NCBI RefSeq assembly: GCF_000212395.1
Contig: NC_015499.1
Span: 1,685,421-1,749,420, forward strand
Length of the DNA stretch: 64,000 nucleotides
Source: Thermodesulfobium narugense DSM 14796
GTDB lineage: Bacteria > Thermodesulfobiota > Thermodesulfobiia > Thermodesulfobiales > Thermodesulfobiaceae
Reading direction: 5' to 3'
This document shows, one piece after another, positions 33,643 to 43,152 of the stretch. The position numbers and the translations under genes were made by a program. Below the pieces are notes generated by a model. It worked only from the letters and a program-made list of their open reading frames with translations. It made no database searches and was not told the origin of the DNA. Within the stretch, counting starts at the first letter, position 1; every line of letters starts with the position of its first letter.

Positions 33643-36245
33643 AGTTTTCTCAAGCTTCCAAGAGCGCCTCTAAAAACCCTGCCTTCATATTTTGCAACTA
33701 TTCTCATCTCGAAGTTTATGTACTCTTCCTTATCGTTTTTAATACCAACCTCAAAAACAGCGTCCTTTTTATCTCCTTTCAAAATTGACATAAACAAAAG
33801 AGTAAGTTTCTCTTTCTCAGCAGGAGATGAAAAGTCAACAAAAAATTTGTTAAGGAAATCTCTCGGCTGAAGTTTTGTATAATCATATATTTTTTCACTT
33901 ATAAAGCTAAATCTTCCAGAATAGTCAAGTTCAAATACCACGTCACTTATTAATCTAATTATTTCAAAGTATTTTTCTTCAATATTCTTTGCCAAATTAT
34001 AAGCACTCTTTAGCTCAGTAACGTCGTAGCTCAAGCTTATCAGCCCCTGAAGATTTCTATTCTCATCAAAAATTGGCACCTTTTGGGTGAGAACACTTAT
34101 AGATTCTTTATTAGGTTTTCTGAGCATTTCCTCCTGAAAGTGAACCATCCCAAGCTTTACTGCTGATCTATCTAATTCAAGATTCTTTTCTGCCTGTTCT
34201 TTGTCAAATATTTCGTAATCAGTGTGGCCAATAATCTCTTTCCTGTCCTTTCCCAGCAATTTAGCAAAATTATTGTTAACAAAAATATATATGCCATCTT
34301 TATTCTTGTAATAAATATAACCTGGTAGACTATCAAGGAGGATATTTAGTTCTCTTTGCTTCTGAAGAAGAGCCTCTTCAGAGCGCTTCTTTTCTGTTAT
34401 GTCTCTACAAACGAGAAAGTATATTCTCTTATCATTTTTGTATACAGTATTAGTCTTAACATCAATGACCTTGATGTGATTGTTGACATCAATAGCCCTG
34501 ATTTCAAAAGACATCCCTTTTATATTTTCTTTCAGTACTTTTTCAATTAGAGACTTTGCATAATCTCTGTCTTCAGGATACACAAAGTTTATTACATCTT
34601 TACTTATTACATCTTCAGGTTTGTATCCAAAAGTTCTATAAAGCTCTTCATTTGACTTTATAATTCTAAAATCTGAATCAAGTACTAATACAACATCTTT
34701 TATGTTGTTAAATAGCGTCTCGTATTCTTGTTCTCTTTCTCTTAGAGAGTTATGAACTCTCTCTCTTTCTGTAACTTCAGAGATTGTCAGCAGTATAAAA
34801 TCCTCTACCCTACCAGAAATCTTTTTTGCTTTTCCTTCAAAAGCAACCTTTGCTCCATTCTTTGTATTGAGATAGAATTTAAAAGGAAAGATAGAATCTT
34901 GTTCTGTAGTTAAGATTTTCTCAAATAACAATTTAAACTTTTCTCTTTCTTCATTTTCTAAAAAGTTCAAAAAGTTTTTGGCTTCAATGTCGTTAACGTC
35001 AGAAAATAGCATAGATAAAGAGTCGTTTTCAAAAAGTATTTCGCCGTCTATATCTACAACCAGAATCATATCGCTTGAGTTATCTAAAAGGAGTCTAAAA
35101 TATTTCTCGCTTTCAGAAAGCTTTTTATATTCTCGCCTTTTTTGAATTAATATAATCACAAGCAAAGCAATTATTAGAAGTAACATTAAAGAAACTATTG
35201 AAGAATAAAGGATTGCCTTTGAATATCTCTCAAAAAATGTTTCTTGATGATTAATTATCTTGCTGTTTGGAGGAAGTAATTCCTTTTTTATGTTGAATTT
35301 TTTCAATAAATTTTCATCAAAGGCATAATAGTTTGACTCAGAACTATTTATAATCTTAGAGTTCTCCCAACCAGCACCGTTATCAAAAAGATAATCGTAT
35401 GCTAACTTACCCACAATCTTGCCCTGTTCAAGCCCACTAGTAATCATACCACCAACTATTCCGTTACCCAATTGATAGTCAAACGTTCCAAAAATTGGTA
35501 CGTTTACTCTCTTATAAAGTTCATGTGTGGGAGCAGATCCAATTAGGTCATCACCATATTTGTCGACAGTATGAGCTATTAGATCCAGAACAAGGATATC
35601 CTTCGGCTCTGAATTAATCTTATTTATTATTTTCTCTAAATTATTTGAAACAAAATATTCGTTTGATATATCGTTATGTGATGCAAAAAAATCGTCAAAT
35701 TGCTTTTTGAAATAAGACGCTACACTTTCATCTGCAACGCCCAAAATCTTTTTTGCATTTGGAAAAAGCTTTAGCATAAGAGAAAGAGTAGATTCTAAAT
35801 TCTCTTCTTCCTTCACACCATAAACTTTATATGGAATAAAATTTTTTATATCGTCGCTATAGGTATTTACACCACAAAAAAATATTGGAGGGTTTCCAAA
35901 CTGATTTCTTCTTTCTAAAGCATATACAAAAGCTGGATCGTCTGTTGTAACTATTGCATCAAATTTAAACCCTGAGTATTTTTTCATCAAAAAATTAGAA
36001 AAATCATCCAAATATCTCTTTGAATTAAACCTTTTCGAATCCATATTTTCTATAAATATCTCAGGTGAAGGGAATATAGAATTAAGCTGGGACAAAATCC
36101 CCTCTTGTTCTTCAATAGTCCAAATATAATCCTGGCTATAAGAGTTCAAAATCAAAACTTTCTTGCTTGCTAAACCCTGAGAATAAGCAATTGAAGTAGA
36201 GAAAGCTAAAAAGAAAAAAAGACTTATTATTAATCTTTTAAGCAA
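33639..36245 (-). CDS. ABC_sub_bind-like and four-PAS membrane sensor lacking an output domain
   Basis: A signal/anchor sequence (1-22) is followed by a periplasmic COG2984-like substrate-binding domain (about 28-320; KKVLILNSYSQDYIWT, DAIVTTDDPAFVYAL), one TM segment (about 345-368) and four PAS domains at roughly 378-495, 505-620, 630-745 and 760-868. The third contains GYIYYKNKDGIYIFVNN and the others carry SDMILVVD, DVVLVLDSD and DVVFELDYSG openings. The frame ends immediately after the last PAS: no kinase, GGDEF, EAL, methyl-accepting or HTH domain follows. TTG start with AAAGGAGG four bases upstream. It may work with a partner protein or be a truncated receptor. Confidence 0.8.
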   Translation of the reverse strand: MLKRLIISLFFFLAFSTSIAYSQGLASKKVLILNSYSQDYIWTIEEQEGILSQLNSIFPSPEIFIENMDSKRFNSKRYLDDFSNFLMKKYSGFKFDAIVTTDDPAFVYALERRNQFGNPPIFFCGVNTYSDDIKNFIPYKVYGVKEEENLESTLSLMLKLFPNAKKILGVADESVASYFKKQFDDFFASHNDISNEYFVSNNLEKIINKINSEPKDILVLDLIAHTVDKYGDDLIGSAPTHELYKRVNVPIFGTFDYQLGNGIVGGMITSGLEQGKIVGKLAYDYLFDNGAGWENSKIINSSESNYYAFDENLLKKFNIKKELLPPNSKIINHQETFFERYSKAILYSSIVSLMLLLIIALLVIILIQKRREYKKLSESEKYFRLLLDNSSDMILVVDIDGEILFENDSLSMLFSDVNDIEAKNFLNFLENEEREKFKLLFEKILTTEQDSIFPFKFYLNTKNGAKVAFEGKAKKISGRVEDFILLTISEVTERERVHNSLREREQEYETLFNNIKDVVLVLDSDFRIIKSNEELYRTFGYKPEDVISKDVINFVYPEDRDYAKSLIEKVLKENIKGMSFEIRAIDVNNHIKVIDVKTNTVYKNDKRIYFLVCRDITEKKRSEEALLQKQRELNILLDSLPGYIYYKNKDGIYIFVNNNFAKLLGKDRKEIIGHTDYEIFDKEQAEKNLELDRSAVKLGMVHFQEEMLRKPNKESISVLTQKVPIFDENRNLQGLISLSYDVTELKSAYNLAKNIEEKYFEIIRLISDVVFELDYSGRFSFISEKIYDYTKLQPRDFLNKFFVDFSSPAEKEKLTLLFMSILKGDKKDAVFEVGIKNDKEEYINFEMRIVAKYEGRVFRGALGSLRKL

Positions 36246-36296
36246 AAAACCTCCTTTTTCTTGAAAAAATATTTTTAACAGATTAATTATTGTTTT

Positions 36297-36686
36297 TTAA
36301 AAACTTTTCTTTTTTTCTGCTTTTTTAATAAATCTGTCGAAATTAACAATAAATCTCTCATGCGTACCCCTTGCAACCTGTTCTACTTCATCTCTTGCTA
36401 AAACTTCAAATATCAATCTCCTACCATCTACCCTTATAAGCTTTGCGCTCGCCCAAACCTTCATCCCTACAGGTGTGGGAGCAATATGTTCTATATTAAT
36501 CAACGTCCCCACAGAAGTCTCGCCCGAAGCCAGATTGTTCTTGATAGCTTCTACTGCAGCTCCCTCAAGAAGGCTAACAATTCTAGGTGTAGAAAGCACG
36601 TTTACCAATCCACTACCATAAAATGCTGCTGTATCATTGTCAGTAACAATCGTCTCAATTTCTGCATTTAAGCCGACTTCTATCAT
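36297..36686 (-). CDS. hotdog-fold thioesterase, FlK (fluoroacetyl-CoA thioesterase)-like
   Basis: A 129-residue hotdog-fold protein: VLSTPRIVSLLEGAAVEAI (central helix with Glu), GTLINIEHIAPTPVGMKVWA, RLIFEVLARDEVEQVARGTHERFIV. This pattern is that of thioesterases annotated as FlK-like, and many relatives act on other short acyl-CoAs. The ATG at 36686 has AAGGGAGAG upstream; a longer reading to 36743 would include an unlikely 19-residue extension. It is 12 bases or fewer from the hydrolase gene in the same operon once its leader is included. Confidence 0.75.
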   Translation of the reverse strand: MIEVGLNAEIETIVTDNDTAAFYGSGLVNVLSTPRIVSLLEGAAVEAIKNNLASGETSVGTLINIEHIAPTPVGMKVWASAKLIRVDGRRLIFEVLARDEVEQVARGTHERFIVNFDRFIKKAEKKKSF

Positions 36687-36755
36687 TATTACTCTCCCTT
36701 TAAAAAAGATTTTTAAAATAGAAACTATATTGGAATTATACAATAATAATAAAAT

Positions 36756-38057
36756 TTAAGAAATTTTATTGAAGTGATATTCAAGCCAATTAAATATTAC
36801 TCCCTGAGCAAAACCAAGAGCTCCTATTTGAGAGCCCTCTTCTGCGCCCTCGCTAGCCGTCATATTGATCATCTCTCTTGGGCACTCAAGTAGATCATAG
36901 AATTTCTTAGACTCACCTCTAAAGAAGAACGTGTTTGTAGAGTTTACAACCAGAGTAGGACAATTGATATTCGATATAATATTTTTCAAATTATATGGTT
37001 TAGTCTTTAAGAAAAATTCCGCAATGGTAGGAGCATTAAATGCCCACATACCGTGATGAATCGCCCACCTAAAGGTAATGTTGTCCTTTAGCGCTTCAGC
37101 CATAGCTTTATTGAAAGCAGCCTTATCAGTTTCAAGAAGATTTTTTGCTACAGGAGGTAAAAGTGAAATTAAAGAACTATAATAATCAAAAACTCCCCCA
37201 TCAGCTACCAATAGAGCAATTCTATTATCAAAAGCACAGGCTCTTGGCGCAAAATAACCCCCAAGATCCACCCCAAACATCGCTATCTTTTTAAGATTTA
37301 CATCCTTTCTGGTAACAATATAATTTATTACAGGTTTGCTTACCTTTTCAAAGTCAGGCCTAAAGTAGAGTCCCTGAAGTACAAGTGCTCTTCCTTGTCC
37401 AGGACCGTCAAAGGTTGCAAAGTTGAACCCTCTTTTCACAGCTCCAAATCCCCAATCCATAACAAGCTCTTCAGCGTTGGAGTCAAATCCACCTACCATA
37501 ACTATAGTTGGTCTGGGAACAGAATCATTCGAAGCTTTCACAAAATATAAAGGAATAGTAGTATTCTGATATTGAATCTCTACAGACTCAATTTTTGGAT
37601 CAAAAAGAGATGCAGCTTTTACAAAGGAAGTTCTACTCTTCGTATAAGTATCGAAAATTCTTGGGTCCTTTGGGTTGGTGCCAAGGAAAAAGCCTGAAGT
37701 CCTAAGATAATTGGATGCTCTTAAATAGGCTTCTCTTGCGCTTACAAGAAAACCTTCGGAATAATACTCTTCTGCAAGAGAATACAATCTATCTCCCTGG
37801 GCTTTCCATCCTTCATACCAACTATTGGTATCGTTATCTTTAATACTTTTGATTGCCAAAAAACACTCCTTTATGTCCGCACAGGAAGAAAAAGTCTTTG
37901 AAAGTGTCCTAAGAGCTTGATAAGAGAATTCTTTATTGGCAAACAATTCACTCCCTTCTGACGAACCATTGACTTGTGCAAATGCAATATCATTAAATGA
38001 TTCAAGGTTAAGAAGTGTACCTAAAGCCAGGATGCCCAAAAATTCCCTCCTGTTCAA
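36756..38057 (-). CDS. Tat-exported alpha/beta hydrolase-like protein with altered catalytic residues
   Basis: The N-terminus MNRREFLGILALGTLL is a twin-arginine signal, so export of the folded protein is likely. A helical region (about 40-165) precedes an alpha/beta-hydrolase core resembling the FrsA/2,6-dihydropseudooxynicotine hydrolase group: TIVMVGGFDSNAEEL, FATFDGPGQGRAL. The nucleophile elbow reads FGVDLGGYFAPRA, with Asp where Ser is usual, and the late segment reads EGAEEGSQIGALG, where relatives usually have a His (EHCQ). It may be a pseudoenzyme or an Asp-nucleophile enzyme. The TTG start has AAGGAGG five bases upstream. Confidence 0.75.
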   Translation of the reverse strand: MNRREFLGILALGTLLNLESFNDIAFAQVNGSSEGSELFANKEFSYQALRTLSKTFSSCADIKECFLAIKSIKDNDTNSWYEGWKAQGDRLYSLAEEYYSEGFLVSAREAYLRASNYLRTSGFFLGTNPKDPRIFDTYTKSRTSFVKAASLFDPKIESVEIQYQNTTIPLYFVKASNDSVPRPTIVMVGGFDSNAEELVMDWGFGAVKRGFNFATFDGPGQGRALVLQGLYFRPDFEKVSKPVINYIVTRKDVNLKKIAMFGVDLGGYFAPRACAFDNRIALLVADGGVFDYYSSLISLLPPVAKNLLETDKAAFNKAMAEALKDNITFRWAIHHGMWAFNAPTIAEFFLKTKPYNLKNIISNINCPTLVVNSTNTFFFRGESKKFYDLLECPREMINMTASEGAEEGSQIGALGFAQGVIFNWLEYHFNKIS

Positions 38058-38083
38058 GTCAACCTCCTTAAATGTAGTAAAAT

Positions 38084-38112
38084 ATTAAATTATTGCTTCA
38101 TTATAATGTCAA
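38084..38112 (-). promoter_or_regulatory. promoter of the hydrolase-thioesterase-sensor operon
   Basis: TTGACA (38107-38112, minus strand), a 17-base spacer and TTTAAT (38084-38089), 26 bases before the TTG start of the hydrolase. The divergent HAD gene must share this 94-base region, but its own promoter is not clear. Confidence 0.55.
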
Positions 38113-38151
38113 ACAAAGCTATTTTACAAGTATATTTTGGAGGTAATTCAA

Positions 38152-38808
38152 ATGAAGTATACAATAATGTGGGATTTTGACGGAACAATTGCTGATACTA
38201 CCGATCTTATAATAGAATCTTACCAACAAACCTTCAAACACTTTTTTGGCTTTGAATTTCCAAGAGAAAGGATATTAAGCGTTTTTTCTCTTCCTATGAG
38301 AGAAAGCTTTATAGCGCTTGGCTTCGAAGAGGATGTCATAGACAAACTGTTAGATTATTATCGACAATATCACGAATCTGTATTCAAATACAAGATAAAA
38401 GCGTATCCAGGAGCAAGAGAAACCATTGAAGAGCTTTCAAAAGAGGGCGTAGTCCAAGCAATTGTAACATCTAGAAGGCGTCGTACTACATATGAAGGAA
38501 TAAAACATCTAAAAATTGAAGAATTTATTCAAGAAGTAGTATGTAGTGAAGATGTCAATCGACCAAAACCAGATCCAGAACCAATAGAAAGAGTTTTGGA
38601 AAGGACCAACTCTGATAAAAGAGCATCATTTATGGTCGGAGATAGCCAGTATGATCAGATGGCTGCAAAACAAGCCAATATAAAATTTCTTGGAGCCCTG
38701 TGGGGACCAAGGCCAGAAAGTTTATATCCTGATAAAGATTCTTTTTTGATAAGTGATTTTAAAGAAGTTAAAAATTATGTTTTTTGTTATAATGATAAAA
38801 TTCTATAA
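38152..38808 (+). CDS. HAD-superfamily phosphatase, phosphoglycolate phosphatase-like
   Basis: Subfamily IA HAD hydrolase of 218 residues. Motif I is DFDGTIADT, motif II the TSR in AIVTSRRRR, motif III the Lys of RPKPDPEP, and motif IV VGDSQYDQMAA. A helical cap (about 15-80) suggests a small phosphorylated substrate; phosphoglycolate is the usual guess and is not proven. GGAGG lies 8 bases before the ATG at 38152; an in-frame TTG at 38137 overlaps that SD. fabI follows after 24 bases. Confidence 0.85.
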   Translation: MKYTIMWDFDGTIADTTDLIIESYQQTFKHFFGFEFPRERILSVFSLPMRESFIALGFEEDVIDKLLDYYRQYHESVFKYKIKAYPGARETIEELSKEGVVQAIVTSRRRRTTYEGIKHLKIEEFIQEVVCSEDVNRPKPDPEPIERVLERTNSDKRASFMVGDSQYDQMAAKQANIKFLGALWGPRPESLYPDKDSFLISDFKEVKNYVFCYNDKIL

Positions 38809-38832
38809 CTTTTAAAAATAAGGAGGTATCTA

Positions 38833-39621
38833 GTGGGCATATTAGATGGTAAAAAAGCTCTTATTTTCGGCCTTGCTAATGACAAGAGCATCGCATGGGG
38901 CATTTCTAAAGCGTTTAAAGATGAAGGGGCCGAACTTGCTTTGACTTATCTTCCTGTTATGGAGAAAAGGGTCAAACCTCTTGCCGAAAACCTGGAAGCA
39001 AAAATTGTTCTTCCTTGCGATGTAAATAAAAATGAAGATCTAAAAGCAGTTCATGATTCAATAAAAAATGAATGGGGCTCAATTGATATATTAGTTCACT
39101 CTGTGGCATTCGCTCCAAAGGAAGAATTCGAAGAAGGCTTGTTACAAACATCAAGAGAAGGCTTCAAGATAGCAATGGAAACCAGCTGTTATTCGCTAAT
39201 TGCTATGTGTAACGCCTTTTATCCTCTTATGGAGGGGAGAGAGGCATCAATCATAACCATGACATATTACGGTGCAGAAAAGGTTGTGCCTCACTATAAT
39301 ATAATGGCAGTCTGTAAAGCTGCGCTAGAAGCGTCTGTAAGATTTTTGGCATACGATCTTGGTCCAAAAAAGATTAGAATAAATGCAATTTCTGCAGGTC
39401 CAATTAAGACTCTTGCAGCCTTTGGCATAAAGGGATTTAGTGAATTACTAAAACATAATGAGCAAAATTCTCCGCTTATGAGGACAATTACCATTGAAGA
39501 TGTTGGGAATCTTGCTTCCTTTTTGGCATCAGATAGATCTAAAAATATTACAGGCGATATTATTTATGTAGATGCAGGTTATCACGTTATGGGAACTCCT
39601 AGGGCTCCAGAAGATTTATAA
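38833..39621 (+). CDS. fabI: enoyl-[acyl-carrier-protein] reductase (NADH), FabI type
   Basis: Last reductive step of the fatty acid elongation cycle. FabI-specific segments are GLANDKSIAWGISKAF, LVHSVAFAP, and the active site with two Tyr before Lys (MTYYGAEKVVPHYNIMAVCK), followed by INAISAGPIKTLAA, the triclosan-site region. GTG start with AAGGAGG upstream. Length (262) is normal. It is the last gene before a strong terminator. Confidence 0.95.
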   Translation: MGILDGKKALIFGLANDKSIAWGISKAFKDEGAELALTYLPVMEKRVKPLAENLEAKIVLPCDVNKNEDLKAVHDSIKNEWGSIDILVHSVAFAPKEEFEEGLLQTSREGFKIAMETSCYSLIAMCNAFYPLMEGREASIITMTYYGAEKVVPHYNIMAVCKAALEASVRFLAYDLGPKKIRINAISAGPIKTLAAFGIKGFSELLKHNEQNSPLMRTITIEDVGNLASFLASDRSKNITGDIIYVDAGYHVMGTPRAPEDL

Positions 39622-39628
39622 AAAATAG

Positions 39629-39669
39629 ACTGTGATCTATGAAGTATAAAAATACTCATAGATCACAGT
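39629..39669. terminator. bidirectional hairpin between fabI and amt
   Basis: A perfect 14-bp stem, ACTGTGATCTATGA paired with TCATAGATCACAGT, whose 13-base loop can itself close with GTAT/ATAC. A-rich sequence lies before and ATTAAAATTA after it, so it can serve the convergent fabI (plus) and amt (minus) transcripts. Confidence 0.75.
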
Positions 39670-39700
39670 TATTAAAATTATCTAATTTAGATAAATGCTA

Positions 39701-40981
39701 TTAGAATTCATAAGCTGATTCCTCGTGTTCACTTTCGTCAAGACCCTTGATCTCAGATTCTCTTGAAACCCTTAGGCCAAAAAACCTTTGAATAAGTAAA
39801 CCAATTAAGAAAGTTATTGTGAAGCAATAAATAATAGCTACAACCACGCCTATTATTTGAGATACAATCTGAGTAGCTGAACCAAAAAGGAGACCCTTTG
39901 CTCCGTTTATCAAAGGATTAGCAAAGATGCCAAGTGCTAAACTCCCCCAAATTCCAGAGATGCCATGAATTCCAAAAACGTCAAGAGTATCATCATAATT
40001 GAACTTTGGTTTAATAAACGTAATCGCAAAATAGCAAAGACAAGATGAAATTATACCAATAACAAGAGCGCTTGAAATATTAACATATCCTGCGTCAGGT
40101 GTAATTGCGCCAAGACCAGCTATACAACCTGATATTGCCCCTAAAACAGTTGCCTTATTATCTTTTATGAGATCTATTGCCATCCATGTCAAAAGACCAC
40201 TAGATGCAGCAATATTTGTATTTATAAAAGCATCTACTGCAAGTTGACCCGAAGAAAGAGCGCTTCCTGCATTGAACCCAAACCAACCAAACCATAAAAG
40301 ACCTGCACCAATAACAGAATAGCCTAATTGATGAGGTAAAATCCTCATATCTTTTCTCCTACCAAGAATTAGGCACATTGCAAGTGCAGAGATCCCTGCG
40401 CTAATATGAACCACAATGCCCCCAGCAAAATCTAATACTCCTAATTTGGCAAGCCATCCGTCACCCCATACCCAGTGGGCAAGTGGAATATAGACAAAGG
40501 TAACCCATAAAACTGTAAAAATTATCCAACTCTTAAATTTTATTCTCTCTACAAGGGCTCCAGAAATTAGAGAGACAGTAATAGCCGCAAATGTCATCTG
40601 ATAAACTGCAAAAAGTATTGTGGGTATTGAACCAGAAACTGAAGTAATATGAGAGAAGAAAACATCTGTAAAACTACCTATTATTCCAAAAAAATCTTTG
40701 CCAAAAACTAGTGGAAAACCAAAAACAAACCATATAACAGAAACAATCGCGTATGAAACGATAGACATCAACATCGTGTTAAGAGCGCTTAATTTCTTAA
40801 CCAGTCCGCTGTAAAAAAGAATTAATCCAGGAAATGTCATAAGCATTACGAGTGCAGTAGAAACCATCATCCAGGAAGTGTCAGCCTTGTTAATGGTATT
40901 TAAACTTTGAGCAAAAGCTGACTTCACAGATAGATCCAAAACAATAAACAAAACTGAAAAAACTAACAAAATTCTTTTCAA
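39701..40981 (-). CDS. amt: ammonium transporter (second copy)
   Basis: Amt/Rh family channel: a signal-peptide-like N-terminus (1-24), then 11 TM helices. Conserved [49 protein letters not shown] and [16 protein letters not shown] with the pore His are present. The closing residues EHEESAYEF match the paralogue upstream. TTG start with AAAGGGG seven bases upstream. It is a close relative of the gene at 41103, with a 121-base gap between them that holds a large hairpin, so expression of the two may differ. Confidence 0.93.
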   Translation of the reverse strand: MKRILLVFSVLFIVLDLSVKSAFAQSLNTINKADTSWMMVSTALVMLMTFPGLILFYSGLVKKLSALNTMLMSIVSYAIVSVIWFVFGFPLVFGKDFFGIIGSFTDVFFSHITSVSGSIPTILFAVYQMTFAAITVSLISGALVERIKFKSWIIFTVLWVTFVYIPLAHWVWGDGWLAKLGVLDFAGGIVVHISAGISALAMCLILGRRKDMRILPHQLGYSVIGAGLLWFGWFGFNAGSALSSGQLAVDAFINTNIAASSGLLTWMAIDLIKDNKATVLGAISGCIAGLGAITPDAGYVNISSALVIGIISSCLCYFAITFIKPKFNYDDTLDVFGIHGISGIWGSLALGIFANPLINGAKGLLFGSATQIVSQIIGVVVAIIYCFTITFLIGLLIQRFFGLRVSRESEIKGLDESEHEESAYEF

Positions 40982-41010
40982 AACAATACCCCTTTCTGCT
41001 ATGAAATTTT

Positions 41011-41063
41011 TTAATCACAAAGCAAAGGCAACCATAATTAGGTTACCCTTGCTTTGTGATTAA
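41011..41063. repeat. long inverted repeat between the two amt genes
   Basis: TTAATCACAAAGCAA pairs perfectly over 15 bp with TTGCTTTGTGATTAA, and ACC/GGT plus nearby G-C pairs extend the stem. In the direction of the amt genes the stem is followed by AAAAAATTTC rather than a T run, so it is not a canonical terminator. A transcript-stability or processing stem between amt genes is plausible. Confidence 0.6.
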
Positions 41064-41102
41064 CTTAAAGTAATTCTTATTTAAAAGTTAAAATCAAAAA
41101 AT

Positions 41103-42521
41103 TTACAAACCATAAGCGCTCTCTTCGTGAAGGCTTGCATCAAGACCCTTAATCTCATCTTCAGGCTTTACTCTTAAACCTATGGTCACATCTATAAGCT
41201 TGCCGATAATTAATGTCATTACGAAACAATAGCCTCCTGTTGCAAGTATCGCCAGAACCTGTATACCAACTTGAGATGGATTGCCGAATATAAGGCCTGT
41301 CCCAGCGCTGTTAATCCATGGGCAAGCAAATATACCTGTTGCAAGAGCACCCCAGATTCCAGAAATACCGTGAACACCAAAAACATCAAGAGAATCATCA
41401 TATTTGAAAAATGGTTTTAGGTATGAAACAGCCAAGAACGAAAGAACTGATGCACCAACACCTATAGCAAGAGCACCTGCGATATTTACAAATCCAGCAG
41501 CAGGCGTAATTGCAACCAAACCAGCTACTGCACCAGATATAGCTCCAAGAGCTGTAGCCCTGTGATCTTTTATAAAATCTAATGCCATCCATGTAAGAAG
41601 AGCCATTGCTGTAGCAGTGTTTGTATTGATAAATGCCGCACCAGCTAATTGTCCTGAAGTAAGAGCGCTTCCAGCGTTAAATCCAAACCAACCAAACCAT
41701 AAAAGACCTGCACCAATTATAGATATACCAAGTTGATGAGGCATAAGCCTCGTATCCTTTCTTTTTCCAATGAGTAGTGCTAGCGCAAGACCAGCTAAAC
41801 CTGCATTTATGTGTACAACCGTACCCCCCGCAAAGTCAAGAGCTCCAAGCTTCATAAGCCATCCGCCGCCCCATACCCAGTGAGCAATAGGAAGATAAAC
41901 CACAGTTGACCAGATAAGAGCAAATAACATCCATGATGAAAATTTCATCCTCTCAATCACAGATCCAGATATGAGAGCTACGGTAATAGCAGCAAACGTC
42001 ATCTGAAACGCTGCGAATACGCTTGTAGGTATTGTCCCAGTAAGAGAATTTGTTTCAACAATATTATAGAAAAATGGACTAACAAATTGACCAATTATGC
42101 CGCCTACATCATTGCCAAAAGCAAGTGGATATCCAAAAACAAACCATGTTACGGAAATCAAGGCATAAGCACCGACTGACATCAACATCGTGTTTAATGC
42201 ACTACTCTTCTTTACCAAACCACCGTAAAACAGAGCAAGGCCAGGCATGGTCATAAGCATTACGAGTGCAGTAGAAACCATCATCCAAGCAGTATCGGCG
42301 CCATTAAGTTCGGGAGTAGTCGTAGCATCATCTGCATAACTAACAGAACCAAAACTTTGAATGATAATTAGGGAAAAAAGAAAATAGCCAGTAAGTAAGA
42401 TATATCTTAGATATGACGGAAGCGTTTTAAATAGAGGATTTGATTTCAAAGAAAAGGTTCTTATAATTAACATTATCAGAGTTATAAAAATAGTAGACAA
42501 GCCTTCAGGAACATAAAACAT
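41103..42521 (-). CDS. amt: ammonium transporter (PII-linked copy)
   Basis: Amt/Rh channel of 472 residues with the same hallmark blocks as its neighbour: [65 protein letters not shown]. It has an N-terminal extension of about 70 residues with two hydrophobic stretches (about 8-24 and 40-62) before the first Amt helix. The ATG at 42521 has AAGGAGGG at ideal spacing, supporting the long form. It starts 19 bases after glnK, the PII protein that normally plugs Amt when nitrogen is sufficient. Confidence 0.94.
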   Translation of the reverse strand: MFYVPEGLSTIFITLIMLIIRTFSLKSNPLFKTLPSYLRYILLTGYFLFSLIIIQSFGSVSYADDATTTPELNGADTAWMMVSTALVMLMTMPGLALFYGGLVKKSSALNTMLMSVGAYALISVTWFVFGYPLAFGNDVGGIIGQFVSPFFYNIVETNSLTGTIPTSVFAAFQMTFAAITVALISGSVIERMKFSSWMLFALIWSTVVYLPIAHWVWGGGWLMKLGALDFAGGTVVHINAGLAGLALALLIGKRKDTRLMPHQLGISIIGAGLLWFGWFGFNAGSALTSGQLAGAAFINTNTATAMALLTWMALDFIKDHRATALGAISGAVAGLVAITPAAGFVNIAGALAIGVGASVLSFLAVSYLKPFFKYDDSLDVFGVHGISGIWGALATGIFACPWINSAGTGLIFGNPSQVGIQVLAILATGGYCFVMTLIIGKLIDVTIGLRVKPEDEIKGLDASLHEESAYGL

Positions 42522-42540
42522 ATTCTTCCCTCCTTAAATT

Positions 42541-43089
<549 letters not shown>

Positions 43090-43095
43090 GTTTTA

Positions 43096-43124
43096 ATAGT
43101 ACCAAATTTATCTTACTTTGTCAA
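43096..43124 (-). promoter_or_regulatory. sigma-70-type promoter of glnK-amt-amt
   Basis: On the minus strand TTGACA (43119-43124), 17 bases, TACTAT (43096-43101). It lies only 29 bases past the rlmD-like stop; no terminator is seen between, so read-through from the flagellar operon is possible. No sigma-54 promoter motif is apparent, unlike many glnK genes. Confidence 0.65.
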
Positions 43125-43152
43125 ATTTAAAAGTTTATCTTAAGAAGATGAC

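Noticed and set aside
36687-36743. 19-residue N-terminal extension of the FlK-like thioesterase
   Set aside because: The extension is not conserved-looking and the SD AAGGGAGAG serves the ATG at 36686.
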